NCBI GenBank assembly: GCA_032191485.1
Contig: JAVDOI010000010.1
Location: forward strand, 5,465,808-5,529,807
Source: Leptoclinus maculatus
Taxonomy: Eukaryota > Chordata > Actinopteri > Perciformes > Stichaeidae
Reading direction: 5' to 3'
DNA length: 64,000 nt
The position numbers and the translations under genes were made by a program. Positions 10,983-22,440 of this stretch are shown piece after piece (the first letter of the stretch is position 1; every line of letters starts with the position of its first letter). Below the pieces are notes generated by a model. That model ran no database searches. It was not told the DNA's origin and saw only the letters and a program-made list of their open reading frames with translations.

Positions 10983-11224
10983 TTGTATAGTTCTTTTATT
11001 AACTTTACCAGAAAAACCAATGATCATTTGAGTCAAAACTATTTTTGTTGTCATAGTGATGTAAGTTGGATTTGATTGAGTCGGAGCTGTGGAATATTAA
11101 ATCATCCATCTTTGCTCACTAAATCTGAGCCTTTCTTACCCTCAGGCAAGGCTGAGGTGTGCATGAACTACAGGTTTTTTCAACTTCTTTTTAAAATACA
11201 AACCTGACATTCTCAGTCGTCTTA

Positions 11225-11300
11225 TCAGTATCGGCCATGAGAAGCAGGTAATTATCAGCTAATATGTTGGCTGAAAAAATCCATATTGTGCATCCCTAAA
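11225..11300 (+). repeat. Short fragment ending 'gtgcatcccta'
   Basis: 'atcagtatcggccatgagaa' to 'ttgtgcatccctaa' resembles the 3' end of a known type of fish interspersed repeat. It is short and diverged. Confidence 0.35.
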
Positions 11301-11972
11301 TGTTATCAATCAGAAGGTTAAACTACAAAGTAATCTGTTCATGACTTGCACGTATACATGTCAGAAAGTAAGTGGCCTGTGTTGAATTAAACATTTCAAA
11401 TTTACAATCTGTGTTATTCCTCATTTGTCTAGCTATCTCCTGCATACAGTCGCTGTATTTCCAGTTTAACATGTTTTAAATGTGCGGTGTCAAGCTTTAA
11501 AGAACTTTTGTAAATGTACTGTCTTTTACAGATTCCTGATTTACACTCAGTTCTGTCGTCATTATGCAGGACAGGCTCCCCACAGTAACAGCCCTGGCCT
11601 TCAGATGATTTGGTGGCATCATGTGACGTTGCGGTAAACACTTTTGTCTGCTTTCATCTTGGCAGCAGTGAGGTGAGGGATTATCCACAAGACGGACGAA
11701 GGCTAAACATCGAAGAAGTGGAGCTTTTGGCAGGGACATGGTGGATTTTAGTGACTAAAATACGGCGGGGGAGGGGACGGGGGGCGCTGCCTATGGATCT
11801 TTGTTTTTCTTCAGTTGAGAGGTGATCCAAATATTCATGGCTTGAAACAGAAGGAAAATTGACTGGCTTGTGCTGCGTTTTTTCGATGGAGAGTCCAGTG
11901 CGAGCTGCCATGTTGGCCTGTTGGTTTGCCCTCCACGTCACCGCGCATGTCACATGACTGAAAACTATGAAT

Positions 11973-13022
11973 TGTAGACGAAAAAACACTTTTGGGATTT
12001 TTTTAGATGCAACATTTTAACCGTGCATAACCGTCCAAGTCCAAACAAGCTACTGGTATGAACATGTTTGCAAATGTGGCTACAGCTTATACACACACAT
12101 CGCATGTTTTTTTATACTGAAAGGGCATTTATTGATACATGCCCATGTAGTCTTATCCAGCTAAAAACATCTAACTGTTTACAATGCGTGTGTGCTCTAC
12201 ATTGTTGAAGAGAATGCATTCAAATTGGCATTGAGAGCATCTAAATCACATCACAACTCTATACAATGTAACTAATGGAGCTAGTGTGGCTCCCCTGGTG
12301 ATGCAGCCGTTAAGGCTAGAAAGCATTATTTGAGTGAAAAGCAGCAGTGTTTCATTCTGAATCATGCACTTGTTGAGGTCATGACATCATAAGTTGTACT
12401 GCAATGCAAAGTCACTAACTAACAGGTAAGTGGTGTCAAAGGGAGTTCAGATTTAAGATCGAACAATCATCTTTAGTTACTCCTTTTGTTGTCATCGGGA
12501 AGGCACAGAGTGTACTTGTAAATCCAGAAATACAAAATGCTACATCTTAGACGGATGCAATCGATTAGGTGGATGTTGTTTGTCAGTGTTTCCTCGGTGT
12601 TTGTGTGTGTCCGCATGCACGTGTGCAATCCGGTGTGCCCGTCTGTGTGCATTCATGTGCGCGTGTGTGTGTGAGAGTACTCACCAGGGTTTCTTGTCAG
12701 AGGAAAGGGCAGGGGAGGCTCCCAGAGGTGTCAGCAGGGAGCAGACAGAGGTGACACAGGGAGAGGACTCCGGTGACATTTGCACAGTGGGACCCGAGCA
12801 GCACAGCACAGCGACGAACACGGGTCCGCTTTTACTAATGAGTCAAACAAGGAGGAGGATGTGAGCGGTGAGACGGCCTGACATCCACAGGCTCACAGAC
12901 AGTGATCGTGGACACTTCCTTGTCCACGAAATAGTCTCCGTCTCTGTCCGATTCATATTTTACTAATCAATTTATTGTTTCTTGAATATGGTATTAAGGC
13001 ACACGCCTGTGTTTATGCAAAT

Positions 13023-13024
<2 letters not shown>
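11973..13024. other. No gene recognised
   Basis: Includes a loose TG-rich stretch at 12600-12675 that produces Cys-Val rich chance frames. No repeat family recognised. Confidence 0.55.
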
Positions 13025-13059
<35 letters not shown>

Positions 13060-13068
13060 TACACACAG
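13025..13068 (+). repeat. (AC)n microsatellite
   Basis: Perfect AC to 13055, then ACAT variants. Confidence 0.95.
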
Positions 13069-13278
13069 GCCAAATTCAAAAGCCCTCTGGTCAAACGAAG
13101 CTCTAATGTAGCATTCTCTGCATATTGACACACACTTGTCCAGAGGCTGCTGTGAGGCAGTGAAGCACGGCCTCAGTTTAGACCAGCCATTGGCAGTCTC
13201 TCTGCATCTCAATAACAGATGTCCCAGGGCGGTCGGGGACTCGCAGTAGCTGGTCAAGAATTAATGAAAACTGTTTTT

Positions 13279-13302
13279 GTGTGTCTGTGTGTGTGTGTGT
13301 GT
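13279..13302 (+). repeat. (TG)n microsatellite
   Basis: Short TG array with one TC interruption. Confidence 0.9.
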
Positions 13303-14231
13303 CTCTACATAAACGCATTAGTGTGAGTGTAGACAGGTATTTAGCTAATTTCATTCTCTCTGCATATTATTGACCGTCTTCTGCCTCTATAGTGTGTTCA
13401 TAATTAGCTTGTAGCAATTACTACATTAGTCTTTTCGGCGTTATTTTCCTTGCTGTGGCGTCCTTAGTGCAGTGGTGTCTTTTTCCATGAATCCTCTATT
13501 TATAAATGTCAAGAAATGGTTCAAGAAAAGATCAATATCACTCTTAAATATGTGTGAAGAGCTGGGAGGCGCTTAGCTTAGCTTCTCTGAACTTCACTTA
13601 TGTGGTCTTGGATATGTGTTTGAAGAGCCATTTCAGCGGTACCTATTTGCGGTGCGAATGCAAACAGGAAAAAAGCCCATTAAGGTCTGAAGTTCTCTGG
13701 GGAGCTCACCAGTGGGCAGCTCCTCTTCGGTGAGTCCCAAGAACAGTTTGGTAGCAAACAAAGAGAAAGCCTATTGTTAGCTCTGTCAGCACTGTTGGTG
13801 CTGTTAGCACCTTTAGCTGCCGAGCCTCTGGCTCCGCTTTCTCCAATGCTGAGAGTTGTGTGGAGGCAATAGATATTCTCTGAATTTCATATGGAGCACC
13901 TTTAACTGCTATTGTCTTCAGTTTCAGTTCAGCGTTACCGCTGTCAGAATCTGTCAAGAACTATTTCAGGAAAAGTCCAACCCAGTACCTGATGTTCAAT
14001 ATGCAAATGCAAAAAATAGTTTCTTCCATTGCGTATAGGCTGTATCCCCATCTGTTTTCCTTTAGTCATATCAATTTAGAGCAGCAGAACTGGTAGTTAT
14101 TTAAATGGAAATGGAAATATGGCAGATTGTTATTTGGCAGTTTTCTGGAGGATGGCTACTTTGTTGGGGAAATGGATAAACAAGCAGTTATTGAGCAAAG
14201 GTGGTGTAGATGTTGAGGGAGCCGGGCGGGC
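13303..14231. other. No gene recognised
   Basis: The AT-rich stretch at 13320-13440 contains several TAATT-type words and is listed in the findings as a candidate conserved element. Open frames at 13706-13957 and 13856-14038 overlap on opposite strands and have no recognisable domain. Confidence 0.5.
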
Positions 14232-14245
14232 GGGGGGGGGGGGGG
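14232..14245 (+). repeat. Poly(G)14 run
   Basis: Preceded by GGGCGGGC, so this is a strongly G-rich patch with G-quadruplex potential. Confidence 0.9.
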
Positions 14246-14852
14246 CTGCAGAGCAATAACTGTTTAAAAGACGGTCAAGTGCTGTAAACAGAGACAGACG
14301 CACAGAGAACGACATACAAGAGGAGCCACTGGCTACCGGCGGCACAGGACACAGGCCGGGGAGACGAGCTCGGTATTGATCTGTGGAGTTTGAGTTTCTT
14401 TGTGAAACAGAATCTGAGGACACGAGCGAGAGCCTTATTTAAAAGTCTCCCTATTCACATCCATATCTATTGATCCATGCACACTTTCATCCAGCTTTAA
14501 GTAACTCTCTGGTTGCCTTCATTTCGTTGTCGCTGTCCAGGCTTAAAGTATCTCTTACTTTCATTCTCTCACTCTCCCATTTCCATCTTCCTCCATCTCC
14601 CTTGGCCCCCATTTAGGACCTTCGCGTACTTTTAAGACTATACAGTGTTTCCTGATCACGTTTCCACGCAATTCATCTCTCAGTGATTGAGACTGGTTTC
14701 TTTGATGGCTGTTTATTTTTCTAATGTGTTTCCCATAAAAGTCTATTCCACTATCCTCAGAATCCCTTATCTCTGACAGCAATAAATTGAGTGGATCAAC
14801 TCAATGTAGCACAATCACATTTAGCGGTGACAATCGGTTTTCAACACTCCCA
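14246..14852. other. No gene recognised
   Basis: Nothing supportable seen. Confidence 0.55.
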
Positions 14853-14854
14853 AC

Positions 14855-14919
<65 letters not shown>
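14853..14919 (+). repeat. (CA)n microsatellite, long
   Basis: About 60 perfect bases (14860-14919) after one CG interruption. Confidence 0.97.
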
Positions 14920-14920
<1 letters not shown>

Positions 14921-16588
14921 CGATAACTTTGTTCTGTGGTAGATTTGATTGGCTGCGGATGCTGTTGTCAGACTGCAGGAGTAAAATATGTCTGTCGTTA
15001 TTGTGTGCTGTCATAACTCTGCCTGTAAATCTCTCCCTGAGTGGAAGAGGGGAGCAGAGAGGAGAGAATTGATACTCTTGTTGTACTTCATCTTTAGCCT
15101 CTCTGCTCTTGGTGCAGAGCCAAAGGCCTTGGACGCCGTCTTCATTATGTGCACATCTACAGGAGGAGACAGTGTTAGCGACCGCTCCATTTTAATTACT
15201 CTGGATTCACATCTGTCATGCCACGGCTGTCCTTTCTCTTTTGAATTGCTCCCTTTTATGCCTTCTGTCTTTATGATTTTTAACCTTCACCGATTCCATT
15301 TTACCTCCTCATTTTTCTACTTCGTCTCCGTCCCCTCCTTTCCCCCCCGTTAGACTCCTACCCAGCAGCAGCTCTGAGCAGACCTCCGCCGTTAAGCGGG
15401 GGAACAACTGATAATGTCAACCGTGCCGTCTGTGACTGACAGCTGAGTAAAATGGCTGTGGCAGCACACGGAGGCATGGAGAATCCGTTTTCAGGCTGCA
15501 CCAGAGTCGGCCCCTGCGCCCATCTGTCAGCCGAAAAAACAGGAGCACAGACTATCAGTCACAGCTGACCCCAAGTCAGCCACGCGAGGGGCTAGTTGGG
15601 AGGGAAAAGGCTCAAAGCAACACAAATAAGCATGAAGATCAACAGATGGCTCTCTTGTCAATCACAGTCTCTTTCTCTTTTTTAACCTCACCACGCCTCA
15701 CTCTGTTCTCCACCTTCATTAACTCGCTCTTATCTCATCCTCACAACCAAAACATATCGTCTCATTTCATGTATCTTTTTTTTCCCTCCTTGGTTTTCTC
15801 CATCCGTCCATTTGTCCTCAGGCAGTACAGCAGCGGATGTTACATGAGCTCAGTCAGGTTCTTCTCTTCTCCCCCACACAGCTTTGATTGGTGTCATTAC
15901 ATGAGCTCCGTGCCATTTCTCTCCCACCGTAGTTGGAGGTGCTGTCATTGAAAGCGGGGTCCTTGATTTCCTTTGAAGATACTGATGGCTAGAGGTGTGC
16001 TTGCCAAACGGAAGGTGTGTAGGTGTATGAACGTGGGTAGTGAGGACGCTGTACAATTTTGCATTACAGGAAAAAGAGACCGAAGAGGAGGCGGACTCCA
16101 TATTTAAGTTGCAAATGCCAAGCAAATGTTCATTCACGGTGACGCTCCCTGCCTTGTTTTAGGGAGCTGCGGTGAGGGCGTGACACAGGTTTATCGCACG
16201 GCCTCTCTTTTCACAGCCCCTTTATTACAGAGCGCAGAGTATAATGTCTAACACCTTGTTAATGATCTGCAAGCTGAACCCCAGAGACATGACTGAATAC
16301 AAGAACTGCAGGACATAGAGACACCATCTTCTCTTTTATGCTCACAGATAAATTAAACTACGTGTAAAACCATAATTCTGCTGAAGGAGGACAAAAACAC
16401 ACTTAAAAGGGACGAGAGAGAAAAAAATCAATGTGGCAATTTAATTTAGTGTAGAGTGAACACTTTTACATATTACTGTACAAGATGCAAATGAGATTTC
16501 TCGCCTTGAATAATCATCCGTCTGAAAGGCTGAACCTCACTGGGAGGTAATTAAACTGCTCTGATCATTAAATAACCCCTGTTCTTGG

Positions 16589-16589
<1 letters not shown>
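14920..16589. other. No gene recognised; pyrimidine-rich patches
   Basis: C/T-rich patches at about 15220-15360 and 15650-15830 give Phe/Ser/Leu-rich chance frames. No domain, splice context or known repeat recognised. Confidence 0.5.

Positions 16590-16624
<35 letters not shown>
16590..16624 (+). repeat. Compound (TC)n(AC)n microsatellite
   Basis: About 13 bases of TC followed by 22 bases of AC. Confidence 0.95.
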
Positions 16625-19123
16625 TCGCGCTCTCTTTGCAAACCCCCGACACTTACACACTCACACACACTGAAAATATGCCACCAGTTCAAACACAAGT
16701 ATCACTTTGCTCACACAAACTTTAGCCCACACGGACGCCCGATTCACACACCACACCTTCAAAATTTTTTGGGGAAATTAGCCATATTTAATTTTATAAT
16801 ATAACACTGGGAACCTGTATGCAGTGACTAACCAGCTTCTATTTGAGATGCAGCATTTACTTCAACCTCTCACATAATGCAACCCAATCCAGCAACACCA
16901 TGAAATGTGGCCTACAAGATCTCTCAGATAGCAGCTTCACAAAAAGGGCATTTATTGCAGGGCTATTGTATTAAACCAGTGGCATCTTGGCCAAGAGCCT
17001 GTTTCTGTAATGTTCTAACTTTCTGTTGACTATATGAACCAACATCATAAGAACTGATTACAATAAATAGCTTTGGCAGAAAAAAAACGAGCATCAAAAT
17101 CTAATAAAATACGGTGTATCAGTCCAACAGATTTGACAGTGAAAGACGGTTATGACTGTCTAACATGTACATCTGAAGGCCCTTTCAACGCAATTGCATT
17201 GCTTGGATCAATTTTTACTTCCATTCAGTTTATGTCATTCACATACTGCAACAGGAAATAAATTGGGACACATTTGGAACGTTAAAGTTTAACTGTGAAA
17301 TGGTCTATGGAGGCCGAGCTAGACGGGCTTTCTGTCCGCGTTGCATTAATCAGACAGGCGTCAAATTCCAAGTTAGCCAATACTTCATCATTTATCAGTT
17401 ACATACAAAGTTATAGCAGGCTCTTCAACATATATATGGCAGGATAACAACAACAAAAGAACTTGACCGTGACATTATCAGCCCCTACTTTTTGTCTTCC
17501 TGTATTTCTGTAGTGAAGGGTCCTGTTGGTTTTTGGACCTGAAAACCAAATCGGATAAACATCAGTAATATTAGCAATTACAATCTGGATGAGTCTGCAG
17601 AACAGAGTAGCAAGAGCAACAAAGGGTTACCGGTTTATGAAGGCCAGTCCCATTTCCACAGACGTCACTATACACTTTTATAGTGTATAGTATTTTAGCA
17701 ACCATAACAACCTATGAGATGTATTATAGGAAGACTCCATATAAGCGTATGAATACATGACAAAAGCTTATTTTATTAATGTTCAGCTAAACATTACTTG
17801 CGAGTGCTATCTCTTCACTATCTCTCCTCCAGACGTCGATTTAGCTCCTGAATCGGATGCACTAATGATCATCTTGCATTTCAGTAACGTTAGCGAAAGT
17901 TAGAGGTTTTTGGAAGGATAAAAGTCACTTCTTTATGGGTTAAATCAATCGATTATTCCTTCAACATTTAGACAAAAAAGCAGCAATAAAACAGCTGAAT
18001 GTGCAGGCACTTATCAAAAGGGTAAGCCAATGTTACACAACATTATTAAAGACTGTGGGTGTGTCTACCATTAAATAAGTCTATAGGAATATTATTGCAC
18101 AGTTAAAAATGAATACAATGTCATAATACAATACAAAATCTAGACTAAAGTGTCTGTAGTTTTTGTTTACTAAGTTATCAATAATCAACTAACTTAAATG
18201 TCACTTAAACTAACGCATCAAAAGATTAAAACCTAAAGTTATTATTACAGTTTTACTCATGAACCAGTTCAGGTACAATGTCAGAAATATACAAATATTA
18301 CATTTAGACATTATTTTTCACACACAATAAAGACTTCTTCCGCAAGAGATAACAAGGATACTTTTACTCTATTCTTGGCATTAGTCCAGCTGTCCGATCA
18401 AAGACTTGCCAAGCGGCAGGCATTTTTCTTCACTGGTAAAGTATTTTATTTTATCAAAACACAGCTGTTTAGCGCTGAACAGTCAGATTTCAGAGCGATT
18501 GGCAGGAAAACTTTATTTACTGCTCCCTTTACAACTTGAGGATTGCTGCGGATTCTGATACAGCAAATAGACGAGAGGAAAGTAGGACACATTCCTTTGT
18601 TGTCCTCTGGCTGCAGCTGCCTTTGTTTATAAGTCATCAGCAGTAATCGGTGTTGCAAAGGAACAAATTAGCTTGATCTCTTAACTTTTAGAAAAATGTC
18701 GTGGAAAATTAGACAGGTAGGGAAGTGCAGTTTCTGAGTTCTGGCTCGGGACCACAGCAGCTGCAGAATGTCAATACTTCCTGGAACTGGTTGAAATCCC
18801 CATTTTGGATGTACTCTATGGACATCAAAGTAGAACCTTTAACAGCGACCTGGCTCACTCATGGAAGACGATGCTATTGCAAAACTCATTATGCTAGTTG
18901 TCAGGGGAAGGTCAGCACTATGACACAGAGCTCCAAGCTGCCTGAAGGTATTTAGTATGGATCACCTTCTGCAACATGCAGAGCTCAATTCCAGCTGTCA
19001 TCAGGCTGGAGGAGGCAGAAATGCATTACCAGCCAGGATAATGTGCTTTATTATATAGCTCATATGCCAGCTCACGCTGCCTCTGGGCAATGAGAGGAGC
19101 AATTACAAGGAGAGGGATGTCTA
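16625..19123. other. No gene recognised; hairpin at 17667-17691
   Basis: Long stretch without arrays. It contains a perfect 10-base stem hairpin at 17667-17691 and scattered AT-rich sequence. Short open frames (17073-17261, 18446-18658, 18725-18955) carry no recognisable motif. Confidence 0.5.
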
Positions 19124-19142
19124 GTGTGTGTGTGTGTGTGTG
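19124..19142 (+). repeat. (TG)9 microsatellite
   Basis: Short perfect TG array. Confidence 0.9.
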
Positions 19143-20698
19143 TTGTTCATGCACATGCACGTATACACACCTGCCAGCATTTACCTCTCAAAGCCAATAA
19201 ACTCTTAATGCGTCATTTTCAAAGTTGCATCAATCTTTAAAATCAGCCCCCGGACGTGCACCACCGCTTACTGATGATCTCCAGTACAAGGACATAATCC
19301 TTATCCAGCCGATGCAATATAAACACTGTAACACACACACATGTAGTGCCATACATTCCTCAAAAAAATATATATAATAGTTGGTTTATTCCATGAATTT
19401 CTGAATATTTCTCACATCGACACAAGTGATTTATAGTGTGAAGCAACAGCAGCAATCTAGTAGATTTTGAGAGGATTGAGCATTAAGCGACTCGGAACTC
19501 CCAGAAGGCTTTCATTCATTCAAAAAGGGAACAAAAGCACTAACTGATATCTCTGTTGGATGAAATGCAATTTCACCAAGATACCACCGGTAGAGCCTTG
19601 TCCCGTGGCAGAGTGACACTGAGAATCGCCTGCTTTTATGTTCCATCCAACAATAATCCTTTGCGCCTGCGTTGAGCCCCAGCCCTGCATGTTCTTAACA
19701 CACCAATATAACAGCATTATGTGTTTTCAGATAAGAAAACATCACAAAAGGGCCGAATCAAATAATCATCCTGTGTTGCCCCGTTGATCAGTAATCTCCT
19801 GTTTTCATTTCGGGCGCCGTTGCTTTCTCCATCCCTTATTCCCCGGCTCTCATGCTCCCCGGTTTCATCTTGCACGCTCTTTCCGATGTAATCTTTTTTT
19901 TGTGGATATGGAAAGAGAGAGGATGAGGAATGATGATACCTTAAAAAAAAAAACACAAAGCTATATGCTGTACCGCTGGAGTTACTGATGAAGATCATCT
20001 CCCGATGTTTGCGGGCGAATATGTGTTTTCGTGTGAACGCATGTTTGCAAGAAACGCTGAATGAATCATCTTTAGCTTTACATTTGAATCAGCTGCAGAT
20101 TTGGACACATTCGGGCAGACAAAGAAGTAACGATGAGCACAAACGACTTTCAGCTCTGCTTGGGAGCTCACTGCAGGCTTGTACTTGTTAGCGCTGATCG
20201 TTCTGGAGCATGTGTGTTTGTGTCTGGCCTCCTGTTGATTGGATCACCACACACACAGACAAACACACCTGGCCTCGGCTGCCCTACTGCTAACAGCTCA
20301 ACAACTTATGGGAGACACTGCAGATCTTTACATTGACTTCTGCTGACTCCAGCATCTCTGGCACTAACAGGCTGCCTCTGCAGATGGAACCTTTGTAAGA
20401 GACTTACACATATATTGAGGAGAAGCTATTGCCATTTTCTATGTTAAAGAACATAAATCAAGATTTTTGAAGTAGGGGCAAAATTGAATAGGGAAAACGA
20501 TTTTCAAGCTTTGTTAACTATGAACTAAGATGGCCAGTGTATTCTTTTGGCAGGAAACATAATGAATAATACAAATAATTTCATAAAATCTGTGCAAAAA
20601 AATATCTGCTACTTTTAAAATGTGCGCAATTTCTCCGTTCCAAGCATGTGTACTTGTGCTTGCTGACATATTATTGCTACGTCAATCAATTTCGTCTT
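19143..20698. other. No gene recognised
   Basis: An A10 run near 19942 and several short frames; nothing with recognisable homology. Confidence 0.55.
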
Positions 20699-20760
20699 TT
20701 TCTCTCTCACTCCCTCTCTCTCTCTCTCTCTCACTCCCTCTCTCTCTCACTCTCTCTCCC
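20699..20760 (+). repeat. Imperfect (CT)n tract
   Basis: CT array interrupted at intervals by CACTCCC, which gives a short higher-order periodicity. Confidence 0.9.
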
Positions 20761-21902
20761 TGCCAGTCGTCCCAGAGGTAATTACAAGGAGTTTCAGACA
20801 GCGGTTCTGGAGACCTGGGACTCTCCACTAACCATTATTCTCCAGATCAATTGCTGTGGACTAAACTGAACACACACTCTCAGAAGCACAGAACAATTAA
20901 AAGTCAACACGGGGGAAAATCCGACACACACTCACACACATGGATACACGTCCGCATGTGCGAGGCGCAGACATGAACATGAGTACACAGATGTATTAGA
21001 ATAAATGAACATATTTAGCAAACACGCATGCACAAATATACGAGGGGACATTCAAGGAGGAAAGGAAGGAGGACAGCTGACATAAATAAACACAGTCCCA
21101 AAAATAATACTTAACGAAGTGGAAGAGGATTCGACGGAGCTTAAAGCCAATCTGGTGCTGAAGGAAAGCAGCGGATGAGAAATCTTATTTGATAACTGCT
21201 TCAAAACTGCCTACCACTGCGAGGGGCCCCCATGGAGCCGAGCCGAGCGACATCGCCAAACAAACCTTTGCTCGAAGCACAACAAACGTTTTCATGTTTT
21301 CCCTTCAAAGGATCACACACTAATACACTCCGAAGTCTGCCTTATCAAAGCTCTCAAAACTGCGCGAGTGTGTGCATGCGCATGAGTCAGTATCTGTGCA
21401 GTGTGTGCTCGCATGTGTTTGCATGGGCATATACGCGTTTGTATGCGTATTTTTTGCCCCCTTGAGCGCCACATACATGCACTCACATTCTTGAATATGA
21501 GACGCAAGGGGGACTGTGATAGAAAAAGGAACATGCTAATTGGCTGGGACGCGGCAAACTAGCGAAGTAGAAACACTTGATGTTCCAAAAGCTCTATCAA
21601 GAAAATGTTTTTGCCAACACGCAGAGTCAAATGAAGGACATTTTGTGAACCACACGTAACGTACATTTGATGAGAAATAAAAGAAGCTGGGGAGATCAAT
21701 AGTATGAAGAAACCCAAACACAGAAAAGGCTCGTTTACCACACTTCTTATCTGTGTCTCACTTGATACGTCACACACCCATGTCTCTGGGTTGCCTCTCT
21801 TGGACATGGACTTATCTACAACAGCTAAGATAACATAAACTTAATTGATCCCCGTGCAGAGAAACTGAACAGTGGCGCTCCTTCTATTGAAGCCATCAAA
21901 GG
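20761..21902. other. No gene recognised
   Basis: Short TG/CA-rich words only. The overlapping frames at 21232-21534 run on opposite strands and are not credible. Confidence 0.55.
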
Positions 21903-22440
21903 AGCAGCCTGACACTTTTGGAAAAATTGCGTATTCCTTTTTTTTGCCGAGAGTTAGATGAGAAAATGGAAACCACTCTCATGTCCGTATGGTACATATG
22001 GAGCTGCAGTCAGTTAGCTTAGCATAAAGACTGGACACATGGGACAACAACTATAGACTGGCTCTGTCCAACAAAATCCAACCACTATTTCACTAATAAC
22101 CAACATGACGGGACTCCGGGAAGTTACTCTGACCGGCCATGAAATAGTTACTGTATATAAACTCCTGTATAACCATGATGTGTTATTTTAACACTTTTCT
22201 TTGTGTACAAATTAAACAAACAAGGTACAAGATGTTATTTGTGAGCTTTAGAGGTTCTGGTAGGTCCATTGTTTTGCCATTGAACACAGCCAACAGTTAG
22301 CTTCCTCCTGTTTCCAGTCTTTGTGCTAAGCTAAGCTAACTGGCTGTTCGCTGTAGCTTCATAGGCCGTTTACCGGTCAGACGAGAGACTGGTGTCCATC
22401 TTCTCATCCAAGTCTCGTCAACTAAGAAAACTATTGCTTT
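21903..22440 (+). mobile_element. Fold-back (palindromic) interspersed repeat D
   Basis: The left arm has 'gagttagatgagaaaatgg' (21951-21969) and 'cagttagcttagcataaaga' (22011-22030). The right arm carries the complements: 'ccagtctttgtgctaagcta' (22314-22333) and 'tccatcttctcatcc' (22395-22409). The arms are about 90-100 bases long and flank a spacer of about 280 bases. I recall this sequence as a very common percomorph repeat. It is non-coding and non-autonomous. Confidence 0.7.

Larger units (their letters stand above)
10658..11972 (+). mobile_element. Candidate decayed THAP-bearing DNA transposon
   Basis: Left end carries 'attcatagatttcacgtgac' (10658-10677). The right end, read on the minus strand from 11972, carries 'attcatagttttcagtcatg' followed by 'tgac'. 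Both ends then have 'ggagggcaaa' further in (10705-10714, and the complement of 11925-11934), so there are imperfect terminal inverted repeats about 1.3 kb apart. A THAP-domain relic lies 122 bases inside the left end. THAP domains are used by P-element-like and Kolobok-type transposases. No catalytic domain is recognisable, no clean target duplication is visible, and other repeat fragments seem to lie within it, so boundaries and class are inference. Confidence 0.4.

Noticed and set aside
17851..17866. Exact 16-base match (aatcggatgcactaat) to the THAP relic at 10800-10815, in a comparable reading frame
   Set aside because: Roughly one exact 16-base match is expected by chance in 64 kb when both strands are compared; the flanks do not extend the similarity, and the upstream codons lack the Cys and contain a stop.
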